A DNA stretch of 64,000 nt, from NCBI GenBank assembly GCA_018716975.1, contig DVJE01000013.1, forward strand, positions 37,984 to 101,983. Direction: 5' to 3'. Positions within the stretch are counted from its first letter, which is position 1. Each line of letters starts with the position of its first letter. This document shows, in pieces, positions 24,863 through 32,496 of the stretch. Source of the stretch: Candidatus Gallacutalibacter stercoravium (GTDB taxonomy: Bacteria; Bacillota; Clostridia; Oscillospirales; Acutalibacteraceae). Below the pieces are notes generated by a model. It ran no database searches, was not told the origin of the DNA, and saw only the letters and a list, made by a program, of their open reading frames with translations. Both the position numbers and the translations under genes were made by a program.

Positions 24863-24992
24863 GGCAAGCTCGTCTTGCCAGTAAGCTCGTCTTGCCAGTA
24901 AGCTTGTCTTGCCAGTAAGCTCGTCTTGCCGGTAAGCTCGTCTTGCCGGTAAGCTCGTCTTGCCAGTAAGCTTGCCTTACCAGTAAGCCCGG
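24863..24992. repeat. 17-bp palindromic tandem array, about 7.6 copies
   Basis: Units of the form (A/G)GTAAGCTCGTCTTGCC start at 24863, 24880, 24897, 24914, 24931, 24948, 24965 and 24982. Each unit contains an imperfect inverted repeat (GGCAAG or GGTAAG with CTTGCC), so the array could fold into serial hairpins. Variation between units is 1-4 bases. No spacer sequences and no cas genes are present, so it is not a CRISPR. Confidence 0.95.
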
Positions 24993-25157
24993 CTCTTTGC
25001 GCCCGGCAATTTGTTTTGTTATGCTTGTTGTAAGCAAATGGGTTAAAAGGTGAAAAGGCGAAAAGGCGAAAAGCGCCCCGGAGCCTTGAACGCCCGCTTT
25101 TGCTGCGCGCCGCGATGTTTATTTCTCACAAGAACCGGCGGCAGAAGGGTTATTCTC

Positions 25158-26525
25158 TTACTTTTGCGCGCTTTGCGGCTCCTGTTTATCCTGCTTATCC
25201 CAAAAACGGCGTTTAAAATTGAGCAGCAGCACCAGCGACAAAATCGCCGCCAACACAGCGGTTCCGCCAAAATTCATCCACAGGCCGGTTAAGCCCAGCG
25301 GCCAGAAGGCGCCGATTAAAATAAGCGGGAAGATAAGCGCCGTGGATACCGAAATCAAAGACGCATACAGCGGCTTTTCTACCGCCGACATAAAGCTTTG
25401 GCATGCAAAAGAAAACCATCTGGTGATATAGGTAAAGCTAAAAATCTGCATGGCAGAAACAGCCATTTGCATCATGCCGGGATCGTTCCCCTGCATAAAC
25501 AGCCGGGTGATTTGCGCCGGGAAGAGAAAGATAACCACCGCCGACGCCAAAGACAAAATAGCGCTTGCACTAAAGCAGCGTTTTTCAATCGCCTTTACCC
25601 GGTTGTATTGGCGGGCGCCCCAGTTGTAGCCCACCGCCGGCTGCAAAGAATCGCACATACCATACAGCAGCGGCTGAATAAAGCCGTCGGCAAACATCAG
25701 CACGCCGTATACCGACACGGCCGTTTCGCCGCCCATGCGCAGCAGCAACACGTTCATTAATATCGAGGTAATTCTGCCCGCTATGTTATTTAAAAAGCTG
25801 GGGCTGCCGCAAGATACAATCTGCCGTATAATTTGCTTATTGATGCGCGGCCTGCAAAAACGCAGCTGCATTTTGCCCCGCATAAAGGGATAAAAGGCCA
25901 CCGCCACGCAAATGAACATGCCCAAGCAGGTGGCAAGCGAAGCGCCCCAAATGCCCCAGCGGAACACATAAAGGAACAAAAATTCCAGCACCATACTAAG
26001 CAGCGACATAAACACGTTGAGCAGCATACTGCCCCGAATTTTGCCGCAAATGCGCAGGTAGTTGTCCACCGCAAAAACAATGGTGGTTACCGGCGAACAC
26101 AGGGCGTATACGCGCAAATATTCCACCGCTAAGCGGGCCAGCTCCCCTTGGGCGCCCATCATTTGAATTAAAACCGGGGCCGCCGCAAATAAAATACCGC
26201 CGCAAATAATACCGGATCCCACCACCATGAGGCAGGCGCAGGTAAAAATATTGTTGGCTTCTTGCTCGTTCTTTTCCCCCAAGCGGATGGAAATGGGCAC
26301 CGCAGAGCCCACGCCCACCAAATCCGCCAGCGCAAAGTTAATAATCACCAGCGGCATGGCTAAGTTTAGCGCGGCAAAGGCGGTGTCGCCCAAAATGCGC
26401 CCTACAAACATACCGTCTATCAGCTGATACAGCGCAGAAGCCAGCATCCCAATGGAGCCGGGCAGCGCCGCTTTAAAAAACAACCGGGTCGGCGGCGTTT
26501 CTGAAAATAAAGTGTTGTAGTTCAT
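25158..26525 (-). CDS. MATE-family multidrug/cation efflux transporter
   Basis: A 455-residue membrane protein with about 12 helices in two related halves, beginning with the family-typical PTRLFFKAALPGSIGMLASALYQ region (given in part) and DGMFVGRILG. MATE carriers export drugs or metabolites in exchange for Na+ or H+. The gene is divergent from a MerR-family regulator, and its promoter (26576-26606) has the long spacer and central dyad that define MerR activation. It is therefore probably induced by the compound sensed by that regulator. Substrate is unknown. Confidence 0.93.
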   Translation of the reverse strand: MNYNTLFSETPPTRLFFKAALPGSIGMLASALYQLIDGMFVGRILGDTAFAALNLAMPLVIINFALADLVGVGSAVPISIRLGEKNEQEANNIFTCACLMVVGSGIICGGILFAAAPVLIQMMGAQGELARLAVEYLRVYALCSPVTTIVFAVDNYLRICGKIRGSMLLNVFMSLLSMVLEFLFLYVFRWGIWGASLATCLGMFICVAVAFYPFMRGKMQLRFCRPRINKQIIRQIVSCGSPSFLNNIAGRITSILMNVLLLRMGGETAVSVYGVLMFADGFIQPLLYGMCDSLQPAVGYNWGARQYNRVKAIEKRCFSASAILSLASAVVIFLFPAQITRLFMQGNDPGMMQMAVSAMQIFSFTYITRWFSFACQSFMSAVEKPLYASLISVSTALIFPLILIGAFWPLGLTGLWMNFGGTAVLAAILSLVLLLNFKRRFWDKQDKQEPQSAQK

Positions 26526-26575
26526 GGTTTTCCCTCTGTTACATAAAGTTTACATATTGCTTTTACCAAAGGAAT

Positions 26576-26606
26576 ATTGTAAACTATAGAGCGACTCCAT
26601 AGTCAA
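26576..26606 (-). promoter_or_regulatory. MerR-type promoter of the MATE gene (19-bp spacer with central dyad)
   Basis: On the minus strand TTGACT (26601-26606) and TACAAT (26576-26581) are separated by 19 bp rather than 17. The spacer contains ACTATAGAG (26583-26591) facing CTCCATAGT (26595-26603). This is the classical geometry in which a MerR activator untwists the DNA to permit transcription. Confidence 0.88.
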
Positions 26607-26617
26607 GAGGAAATAGC

Positions 26618-27448
26618 ATGGAACGCAAAAAAGAATTAACCTTTTCAACCGGCGAGTTCGCCGCTTTTTTCGGTATCAAAAAAGATACCCTGTTTTACTA
26701 TGACAAAATAAAATTGTTTTGCCCGGCCGGGGTAAGCGCCAACGGCTACCGGTATTACACGGCTTCGCAAATCGGCCCCTTCGGCACGCTGCTGGCATTG
26801 CGAGAAATGAAAATGTCCATCGCCGAAATCCGCGCATATTTTCGCAACCAATCGGCGCAGCAGCTGCGGGATATGGCCGCCGCCCAGCTTGCCAAAACCA
26901 CCGGCGAAATACAAAAGCTTTATGAGATAAAGCGGCTGTTTGAGCAGATTGTAACCGTCACGCAAGACGGCTTAAGCGCCGACGCCGGGCAGGTAACCAT
27001 TCAAACCCTGCCGCCGGAGCACCTTTTGTACAGCAGCCAGCGCATTGGCGGGCTGCAAGAGAATCCCCAGCGGTGGTGGGATATTTACAGCAGCTTTTTG
27101 CAAGAAACCGGCTCCTCCGGCGCTGTTTACGTGGGCTCCGTGATCGCCCAAGATAAATTGGAGGCGGGGCAATACGGCCAAATTGACCGCCTGTTTATCC
27201 GTTGCGCCGGCACGGAGCACGCCGGGGTGCTTCGCGAGGGCGGGGATTATGCCGTAATCTACCACAAGGGCGATTACGACGGCTTGCCCAAAACCTACGA
27301 CCGCCTGTTGGCCGAAATCCGCCGCCTGGGGTGGCTTATCGACGGCAACGCCTACGAAGAATACCCCATTGCCGAGCTGGCCAGCAGCCGCGTTGAAGAA
27401 TATGTAACAAAAATTTCTGTAAAGGTAAAAAAGCAGCCAAACGGCTAA
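26618..27448 (+). CDS. MerR-family transcriptional regulator with GyrI-like effector domain (BmrR-like)
   Basis: The 276-residue protein has an N-terminal MerR winged helix (FSTGEFAAFFGIKKDTLFYY, then NGYRYYTASQ), a coiled coil at about 80-115 and a C-terminal effector-binding domain of the GyrI/BmrR kind (about 125-270), expected to bind lipophilic or cationic compounds. It is divergent from the MATE gene, and the shared 90-bp interval holds the 19-bp-spacer promoter. It probably activates the exporter on ligand binding and controls its own synthesis. The ATG sits after AGAGGAAAT. Confidence 0.9.
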   Translation: MERKKELTFSTGEFAAFFGIKKDTLFYYDKIKLFCPAGVSANGYRYYTASQIGPFGTLLALREMKMSIAEIRAYFRNQSAQQLRDMAAAQLAKTTGEIQKLYEIKRLFEQIVTVTQDGLSADAGQVTIQTLPPEHLLYSSQRIGGLQENPQRWWDIYSSFLQETGSSGAVYVGSVIAQDKLEAGQYGQIDRLFIRCAGTEHAGVLREGGDYAVIYHKGDYDGLPKTYDRLLAEIRRLGWLIDGNAYEEYPIAELASSRVEEYVTKISVKVKKQPNG

Positions 27449-27495
27449 ACGGTTAAACGGCAAGCTTTCATTTTTCGGCCGCTTTTCTGTATATA

Positions 27496-27524
27496 TTGAC
27501 AATAGCACAAGCAAAACGTATAAT
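27496..27524 (+). promoter_or_regulatory. Perfect consensus SigmaA promoter of the nucleotidyltransferase-nahK operon
   Basis: TTGACA (27496-27501), 17-bp spacer, TATAAT (27519-27524): both boxes are exact consensus, suggesting strong expression. No dyad was noticed around it. Confidence 0.9.
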
Positions 27525-27586
27525 TTTTGATGGTTTTTATAGATTCGGCATAAACTATAAACAAAACGTAAAAAAGAGGGAAAGGT

Positions 27587-28534
27587 ATGAACAAGCGCCC
27601 TGTTTTGGTGATTATGGCGGCCGGTATGGGGAGCCGCTACGGCGGCCTAAAACAAGTGGATCCTGTGGGCCCCTGTGGTGAAACCCTTTTGGATTATTCC
27701 CTGTACGACGCCCGCCTTGCCGGTTTTGAACGTGTGATTTTTATTATCACCCACGCCATTGAAGAGGAGTTTCGCAAACGGGTGGGCGATCGTATTGCCC
27801 GGGTGATGGAGGTGCAATACGCCTTTCAAGAGCTAAACGCTTTGCCCGGCGGCTACCATCCGCCCCAGGGGCGGGTAAAGCCCTGGGGCACCGGCCACGC
27901 CGTGTTGTGCTGCCGGCCGTTGCTGGATGGGCCCTTTGCCGTTATCAATGCCGACGATTATTACGGCCGCGAGGGGTTTGCCCAGCTGTTTCGCGTGCTG
28001 CAAAGCAGCGACGAGCGCACCTTTTGCATGGTGGGCTACCGGCTGGAAAACACTTTAACCGAAAACGGAACCGTTTCACGCGGCGTGTGCCGGGTGGAAA
28101 ACGGCTTTTTAAAGGATGTGCACGAGTACACCCGCATTGAAAAGCAAAAAGACGGCCCCGCTTATACCACCGACGATGGGGCAAGCTGGCGCCCCCTGCC
28201 GCCGGACTGCGTGGTTTCTATGAACTTGTGGGGCTTTTCAACCTTGCTGATGCCCGAGCTGGAAAGCAGCTTTTGCCAATTTTTGCAAAACGAAGCGGCG
28301 GCCAACCCGCTAAAGTGCGAGTTTTTTTTGCCGGAGCTGGTTAACGCCATGATAGCGCAAAACAAGTGCCGGGTGCGGGTGCTTTCTTCCCCGGATCGTT
28401 GGTATGGCGTCACCTACCAGGCGGATCGCCCCGCGGTGCAGCGCGCCATGGCGAAAATGTCGCAGGCTGGGCTTTACCCCACGCCCTTATGGGGCGCCGG
28501 GCAAGACGCCGGCTCTGACCAAAAGAAAAATTGA
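27587..28534 (+). CDS. Nucleotidyltransferase family protein (sugar-1-phosphate nucleotidylyltransferase-like)
   Basis: The 315-residue protein begins with the nucleotidyltransferase signature MAAGMGSRYGGLKQ (near residues 10-23) and has NADDYYG as the metal-binding Asp segment and PWGTGHAV as a substrate loop. Its length and the 12-bp gap to a NahK-like anomeric kinase gene suggest that it activates the sugar-1-phosphate made by that kinase to a sugar nucleotide. Whether it uses UTP or another NTP, and which sugar, is not evident. AAAGAGGGAAAGGT precedes the ATG. Transcription starts from an exact consensus promoter 65 bp upstream. Confidence 0.85.
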   Translation: MNKRPVLVIMAAGMGSRYGGLKQVDPVGPCGETLLDYSLYDARLAGFERVIFIITHAIEEEFRKRVGDRIARVMEVQYAFQELNALPGGYHPPQGRVKPWGTGHAVLCCRPLLDGPFAVINADDYYGREGFAQLFRVLQSSDERTFCMVGYRLENTLTENGTVSRGVCRVENGFLKDVHEYTRIEKQKDGPAYTTDDGASWRPLPPDCVVSMNLWGFSTLLMPELESSFCQFLQNEAAANPLKCEFFLPELVNAMIAQNKCRVRVLSSPDRWYGVTYQADRPAVQRAMAKMSQAGLYPTPLWGAGQDAGSDQKKN

Positions 28535-28546
28535 GGTGTGTAGAAA

Positions 28547-29671
28547 ATGGAACGGGAAATTGCGATTTCAAAGCTGGAGGAAGCCGCCGGGCAATTTTGC
28601 TTTCAAGGCGAAATAGCGGCCGCCAAACCTTTTGGCAACGGCCATATTAACGACACGTTTTTAATTACCTGCAAAGAAGGCGAAAAAACGCAGCGCTATA
28701 TTTTGCAGCACCTCAATCAAGAGGTGTTTCAGCAGCCCGAGCTGTTGATGGAAAACGTGGTAAACGTTACCCAGTATCTGCGCAAGATGGTGCTGCAGCA
28801 GGGCGGCGACCCACAGCGCGAGGTGCTCAACGTGGTGCCCACCCGCAGCGGCCAATGGTTGTATTGCGACAGTGTGGGCAGCTACTGGCGCAGCTATTCC
28901 TTTATTGAAGGCACCGAATGTTTAGACGAGGTGGAAAAGCCCGAGCAATTTTATGAAAGCGCCTATGTGTGCGGCAAATTTCAAAGCATGCTGGCCGATT
29001 ACCCCGCCGCCACCCTGCATGAAACCATTCCGGATTTTCACAATACGCCGGTGCGCTTTGAAACCTTTTGCAAAGCGGTGCAGGCCGATGTTTGCGGCCG
29101 GGCGAAATTTGCCCAAAAAGAAATTGATTTTGTTATGCGGCACAAAGAGGATACCCACGCTTTAACCGATTTGCTGCAAGCGGGGCAGCTGCCGCTGCGG
29201 GTAACCCACAACGATACCAAGCTCAACAACATCATGCTGGATAAAGAAACCGGCAAGGGGTTGTGCATTGTGGATTTGGATACCGTAATGCCGGGGCTTT
29301 CGCTGTACGACTATGGGGATTCCATCCGCTTTGGCGCCAGCACCGCCGCCGAGGATGAACCGGATTTAGACAAGGTGCATTTGGATTTGACCCTGTTTGA
29401 AACCTATACCAAGGGGTTTTTGGATGCCTGCGGCGCTAATTTAACCGCCAAAGAGCTCGAGATGCTGCCCATGGGCGCCAAGGTGATCACCCTAGAGTGC
29501 GGCATGCGCTTTTTAACCGACTATTTGCAAGGGGACACCTATTTTAAAATCCACCGCGAAGGGCACAATCTAGATCGCTGCCGCACCCAATTTAAGCTGG
29601 TGGCCGAAATGGAAGAAAAGTGGGCGGATATGCAGCGCATCGTCAACCGCTGCATTCCCGCTTTGGCCTAA
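28547..29671 (+). CDS. nahK: N-acetylhexosamine 1-kinase-like protein (APH fold)
   Basis: The 374-residue kinase closely follows Bifidobacterium NahK as I remember it, through most of its length: PFGNGHINDTF near the N-terminus, RYILQHLNQEVF, LRVTHNDTKLNNIMLD as the catalytic loop, IVDLDTVMPG as the metal-binding Asp segment, and SIRFGAST. NahK phosphorylates GlcNAc and GalNAc at C1 in salvage of mucin and milk-type sugars. The gene is 12 bp behind the nucleotidyltransferase gene, forming a two-step route to a sugar nucleotide. Lacto-N-biose phosphorylase and its transporter are not in the window. Substrate choice is inferred from similarity only. Confidence 0.85.
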   Translation: MEREIAISKLEEAAGQFCFQGEIAAAKPFGNGHINDTFLITCKEGEKTQRYILQHLNQEVFQQPELLMENVVNVTQYLRKMVLQQGGDPQREVLNVVPTRSGQWLYCDSVGSYWRSYSFIEGTECLDEVEKPEQFYESAYVCGKFQSMLADYPAATLHETIPDFHNTPVRFETFCKAVQADVCGRAKFAQKEIDFVMRHKEDTHALTDLLQAGQLPLRVTHNDTKLNNIMLDKETGKGLCIVDLDTVMPGLSLYDYGDSIRFGASTAAEDEPDLDKVHLDLTLFETYTKGFLDACGANLTAKELEMLPMGAKVITLECGMRFLTDYLQGDTYFKIHREGHNLDRCRTQFKLVAEMEEKWADMQRIVNRCIPALA

Positions 29672-29709
29672 TGCAAAGCGGCGGGCGCCGCTTTTTACCC
29701 GCACAAAGC

Positions 29710-29743
29710 AAAAGAACCGGGAGGAGATCCTCTCGGTTCTTTT
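29710..29743. terminator. Bidirectional terminator between nahK and lysA
   Basis: AAAAGAACCG-GAGG pairs with CCTC-CGGTTCTTTT around a tetraloop, with A/T tracts on both sides, so it can end both converging transcripts. Confidence 0.85.
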
Positions 29744-29786
29744 CATTTGCCATAGCGACGGAATGCCGGGCTCACGCCGCCAAGGG

Positions 29787-31040
29787 TTAAAACAAGCCGG
29801 TTACATCCAGCGTTGCAAAATAATCCTGGGGCGTTTCGGCGCGCCGGATCAGCTGCACCGAGCCGTCTTCCCGCAGCAGCAGCTCGGCAGAGCGAAGCTT
29901 GCCGTTGTAATTGTAGCCCATTGAAAACCCGTGGGCGCCGGTATCGTGAATCACCAAATAGTCGCCGCGCTCTATTTGCGGCAACATGCGGTCAATGGCA
30001 AACTTATCGTTGTTTTCACACAGCCCGCCGGTTACGTCGTACTTGTGGCAGCAGGGGGCGTTCTCCTTCCCCAACACGGTGATGTGATGGTATGCGCCGT
30101 ACATGGCGGGGCGCATCAGGTTGGCGGCGCAGGCGTCGAGCCCCACATAATCTTTATAGGTATGTTTCATGTGCAGCACCTGGGCCACCAGGCAGCCGTA
30201 CGGCGCCAGCATAAAGCGGCCCATTTCGGTAAAAATGGCCACATCCCCCATACCGGCCGGCACCAGCACCTCTTCATAGGCGCGCCGCACCCCTTCGCCC
30301 ACCTGCAAAATATCCACCGGCTCCTGGTCGGGGCGGTAGGCAACCCCTACGCCGCCGGAAAGGTTGATAAAGGAAATATGGGCGCCGGTTTCTTGGTGCA
30401 GCTCCACCGCTGTTTGAAACAGCAGGCGCGCCAGGGTGGGATAATACTCGTTGGTAACCGTATTGCTGGCCAAAAAGGAATGCAAGCCAAAGTGCTTAAC
30501 CCCCAGCTTTTGCAGCTTAACAAAGCCCTCGGTGAGCTGCTGCCGGGTAAAGCCGTATTTTGCGTCGGCGGGCTTATCCATAATCGTGTTGCTGATGGTA
30601 AACAAGCCGCCCGGATTAAACCGGCAGCTTACCGTCTCTGGCACCGAAGCAACCTGCTGCAAAAAATCAATATGGCTGATATCGTCTAAATTGATGGTGG
30701 CGTCTATCTGCCTGGCGTATTGAAAATCTTTGGCCGGCGTCACGTTGGAAGAAAACATAATCTCCCGCCCGGCAAAACCGCAGGCCTTGGCCATCATCAG
30801 CTCCACATCGGTGGCGCAATCCACGCCGCAGCCTTCCTCTTTTAAAATTTGCAAAATAACCGGGTTGGGCGTGGCCTTTACGGCAAAATATTCTTTAAAC
30901 CCAGGGTTCCACGAAAAAGCCTTCATCACCCGCCGGGCGTTTTCACGAATGCCCCGCTCATCATACAGATGAAAGGGCGTTGGGTAGGTTTTGGCAATTT
31001 CTTTTACCTGCTCTAAAGTCACAAACGGGCGTTTTTCCAT
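29787..31040 (-). CDS. lysA: Diaminopimelate decarboxylase (PLP-dependent, fold III)
   Basis: Converts meso-diaminopimelate to lysine, the last step of lysine biosynthesis. The 417-residue protein has the PLP lysine Lys55 in EYFAVKATPNP, the Gly-rich LSGGVGVAYRP, the GLCENNDK segment carrying the active-site Cys of the partner subunit, and HDTGAHGFSMGYNYNGKLR. I use ATG 31040 (AAAGGA 9 bp upstream); ATG 31046 is also possible, and longer in-frame extensions are not conserved. It follows two ThrE-type exporter genes by about 40 bp and is probably co-transcribed. A carboxynorspermidine decarboxylase is less likely given these motifs. Confidence 0.88.
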   Translation of the reverse strand: MEKRPFVTLEQVKEIAKTYPTPFHLYDERGIRENARRVMKAFSWNPGFKEYFAVKATPNPVILQILKEEGCGVDCATDVELMMAKACGFAGREIMFSSNVTPAKDFQYARQIDATINLDDISHIDFLQQVASVPETVSCRFNPGGLFTISNTIMDKPADAKYGFTRQQLTEGFVKLQKLGVKHFGLHSFLASNTVTNEYYPTLARLLFQTAVELHQETGAHISFINLSGGVGVAYRPDQEPVDILQVGEGVRRAYEEVLVPAGMGDVAIFTEMGRFMLAPYGCLVAQVLHMKHTYKDYVGLDACAANLMRPAMYGAYHHITVLGKENAPCCHKYDVTGGLCENNDKFAIDRMLPQIERGDYLVIHDTGAHGFSMGYNYNGKLRSAELLLREDGSVQLIRRAETPQDYFATLDVTGLF

Positions 31041-31083
31041 ATACATAAATCCTTTCTTTTTCACAACCTTTTCAAGAGGCACG

Positions 31084-31566
31084 CTACTTTGCGCCCTCTT
31101 TTGGCCGGCGCTCCTCTTCTCTGCGCAACCGCAGCCGAAAGGAATGCAGCAGCTTGGTAAAGGCCGAAACCAATAAAATGCCCAGCGCCAGCGCGCCGGC
31201 AATGCCGAAGGTGTGCGCGCCCATCCGCGCGAACTCCTCCATATTCCCCAAAATGCACTGCTCCATGGTGTAATAAATCCCTCCGCCGGGCACCATGGGG
31301 ATTAATGCCACAATTAAATAAACCGTTACCGGCGCCTTATCCAAACGCGCCATAATTTCTGCATAAACAGCAACCGCCACCGTGGCCAAAAAATATTGCG
31401 CGATATCGTTGCCGGTAAAGGCGGTGCACAGGTAAACCAGCCAGCCGATGCTGCCCCCCAGGGGCGCCAAAACCAGCACCTTGCCCCGCAAATCATACAC
31501 AATGCAAAAGCCCACGCAGGCCAAAAAGGAATACAGGCAGGGCAGCGCAAAATCCAACCAAGCCAT
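31084..31566 (-). CDS. ThrE-type threonine/serine exporter, small subunit-like domain
   Basis: This 160-residue protein has four or five membrane helices and matches the second (ThrE_2) half of the threonine/serine exporter, with APLGGSIGWLVYL and LIPMVPGGGIYYTM as recognisable segments. The C-terminus is a charged cytoplasmic tail. Its ATG lies next to the stop of the larger half (31568), with GGAGGGG inside that gene, so the two halves are made together. In Corynebacterium both halves are fused in one protein; here they are split, as in many Firmicutes. Confidence 0.88.
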   Translation of the reverse strand: MAWLDFALPCLYSFLACVGFCIVYDLRGKVLVLAPLGGSIGWLVYLCTAFTGNDIAQYFLATVAVAVYAEIMARLDKAPVTVYLIVALIPMVPGGGIYYTMEQCILGNMEEFARMGAHTFGIAGALALGILLVSAFTKLLHSFRLRLRREEERRPKEGAK

Positions 31567-31567
31567 A

Positions 31568-32332
31568 TTAGCCCCCTCCCAGCAGGTGCGAGGCCGACAG
31601 CGCCAGGCCCGCCCCCACCGCCATGGCGGTGGCCACCAGCAGCGCCTCGGTCATTTTGGTGAGCCCCGCCACCAAATCCCCGGCGATAATATCTCGCATA
31701 GAGTTGGTAATCGCCACGCCGGGCACCAAGTTCATTAGGGTGCCGATCACCATTTTATCCATGTTGGCGGCCAGCCCCAGCCGCACCGCCAGCATGGCCA
31801 GCGCCGCGGTTAAAGCGCTGCACACCGTGTTAACAAAAAAGGCGTTGCTGTGCAGCTTTTCCATTTGAAAAGCCACCTGCTTAATGGCCGCGCCGAACAG
31901 CAGCGCGCACAAAGCATCCCAAAGATTGCCGCCGAAAAACAGCGTAAAAGCAAAGGCGGTAATGCCGTAAGCCAGGGTTTTCACCGCCAAGCCGTAAACG
32001 GGGCGGCGCAAAATTTCCTCTAACTCCCGCCGAACCTGCGAAAGCTCCGGCCTATCCCGGCAAACCCGCCGGCACAGGTCGTTTAGCCGGTTAACCCTAT
32101 CTAAATTCGTGCCCCGAGAAAGGATGCGCTTTATTTTGGTGAGCGATTTGCCGTCTTGCCGCACCACGGTGGTAATCAAGCAATTGGGAATGGCAAACAC
32201 ATCAACCTCTTGCACGCCGTATGCGCCAACGATCCGGCTCACCGATTCCTCTACCCGGTAGATCTCCGCCCCGTTTTCCAGCAGGCTTTCGCCTACCGCA
32301 GTGGCAACCGACAACAATTCATCATAGTCCAC
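31568..32332 (-). CDS. ThrE-type threonine/serine exporter, large subunit-like domain
   Basis: The 254-residue protein has the hydrophilic N-terminal region of the ThrE/DUF1212 family (ENGAEIYRVEESVSRI, RGTNLDRVNRLNDL) followed by about five membrane helices with LVPGVAITNSMRDIIAGD, a conserved signature. I choose GTG 32332 because GGGGGG lies 8 bp before it and the -10 box TATACT is at 32353-32358, leaving no room for the longer frame. It heads an operon with the small subunit and lysA, so export of an amino acid and lysine synthesis are linked. Confidence 0.87.
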   Translation of the reverse strand: MDYDELLSVATAVGESLLENGAEIYRVEESVSRIVGAYGVQEVDVFAIPNCLITTVVRQDGKSLTKIKRILSRGTNLDRVNRLNDLCRRVCRDRPELSQVRRELEEILRRPVYGLAVKTLAYGITAFAFTLFFGGNLWDALCALLFGAAIKQVAFQMEKLHSNAFFVNTVCSALTAALAMLAVRLGLAANMDKMVIGTLMNLVPGVAITNSMRDIIAGDLVAGLTKMTEALLVATAMAVGAGLALSASHLLGGG

Positions 32333-32352
32333 AATCCGCACCCCCCACACCC

Positions 32353-32381
32353 AGTATAGCATACTTTTTTCTATATCAAAA
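32353..32381 (-). promoter_or_regulatory. Promoter of the thrE-lysA operon
   Basis: Minus-strand TATACT (32353-32358) with TTTTGA (32376-32381) at 17 bp, a weak -35. The predicted start lies only about 15 bp before the GTG, just ahead of GGGGGG. Confidence 0.6.
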
Positions 32382-32496
32382 GAGGGGATCTGTCCATCCA
32401 CAAAAAACACTTTTCGGTTTTTGCGGCCAAAATCGCCCTTCTATCCTCGAGGCAAAGACCAAAAGGGAAAACCGGGCACCGGGCGGCTGCTTTTGC

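Noticed and set aside
24863..24992. Possible CRISPR array
   Set aside because: Units are contiguous 17-mers with no unique spacers; no cas genes are present.
31041..31202. N-terminal extension of lysA
   Set aside because: It overlaps the end of the exporter gene in another frame and is Cys/Trp/Arg-rich; AAAGGA precedes ATG 31040.
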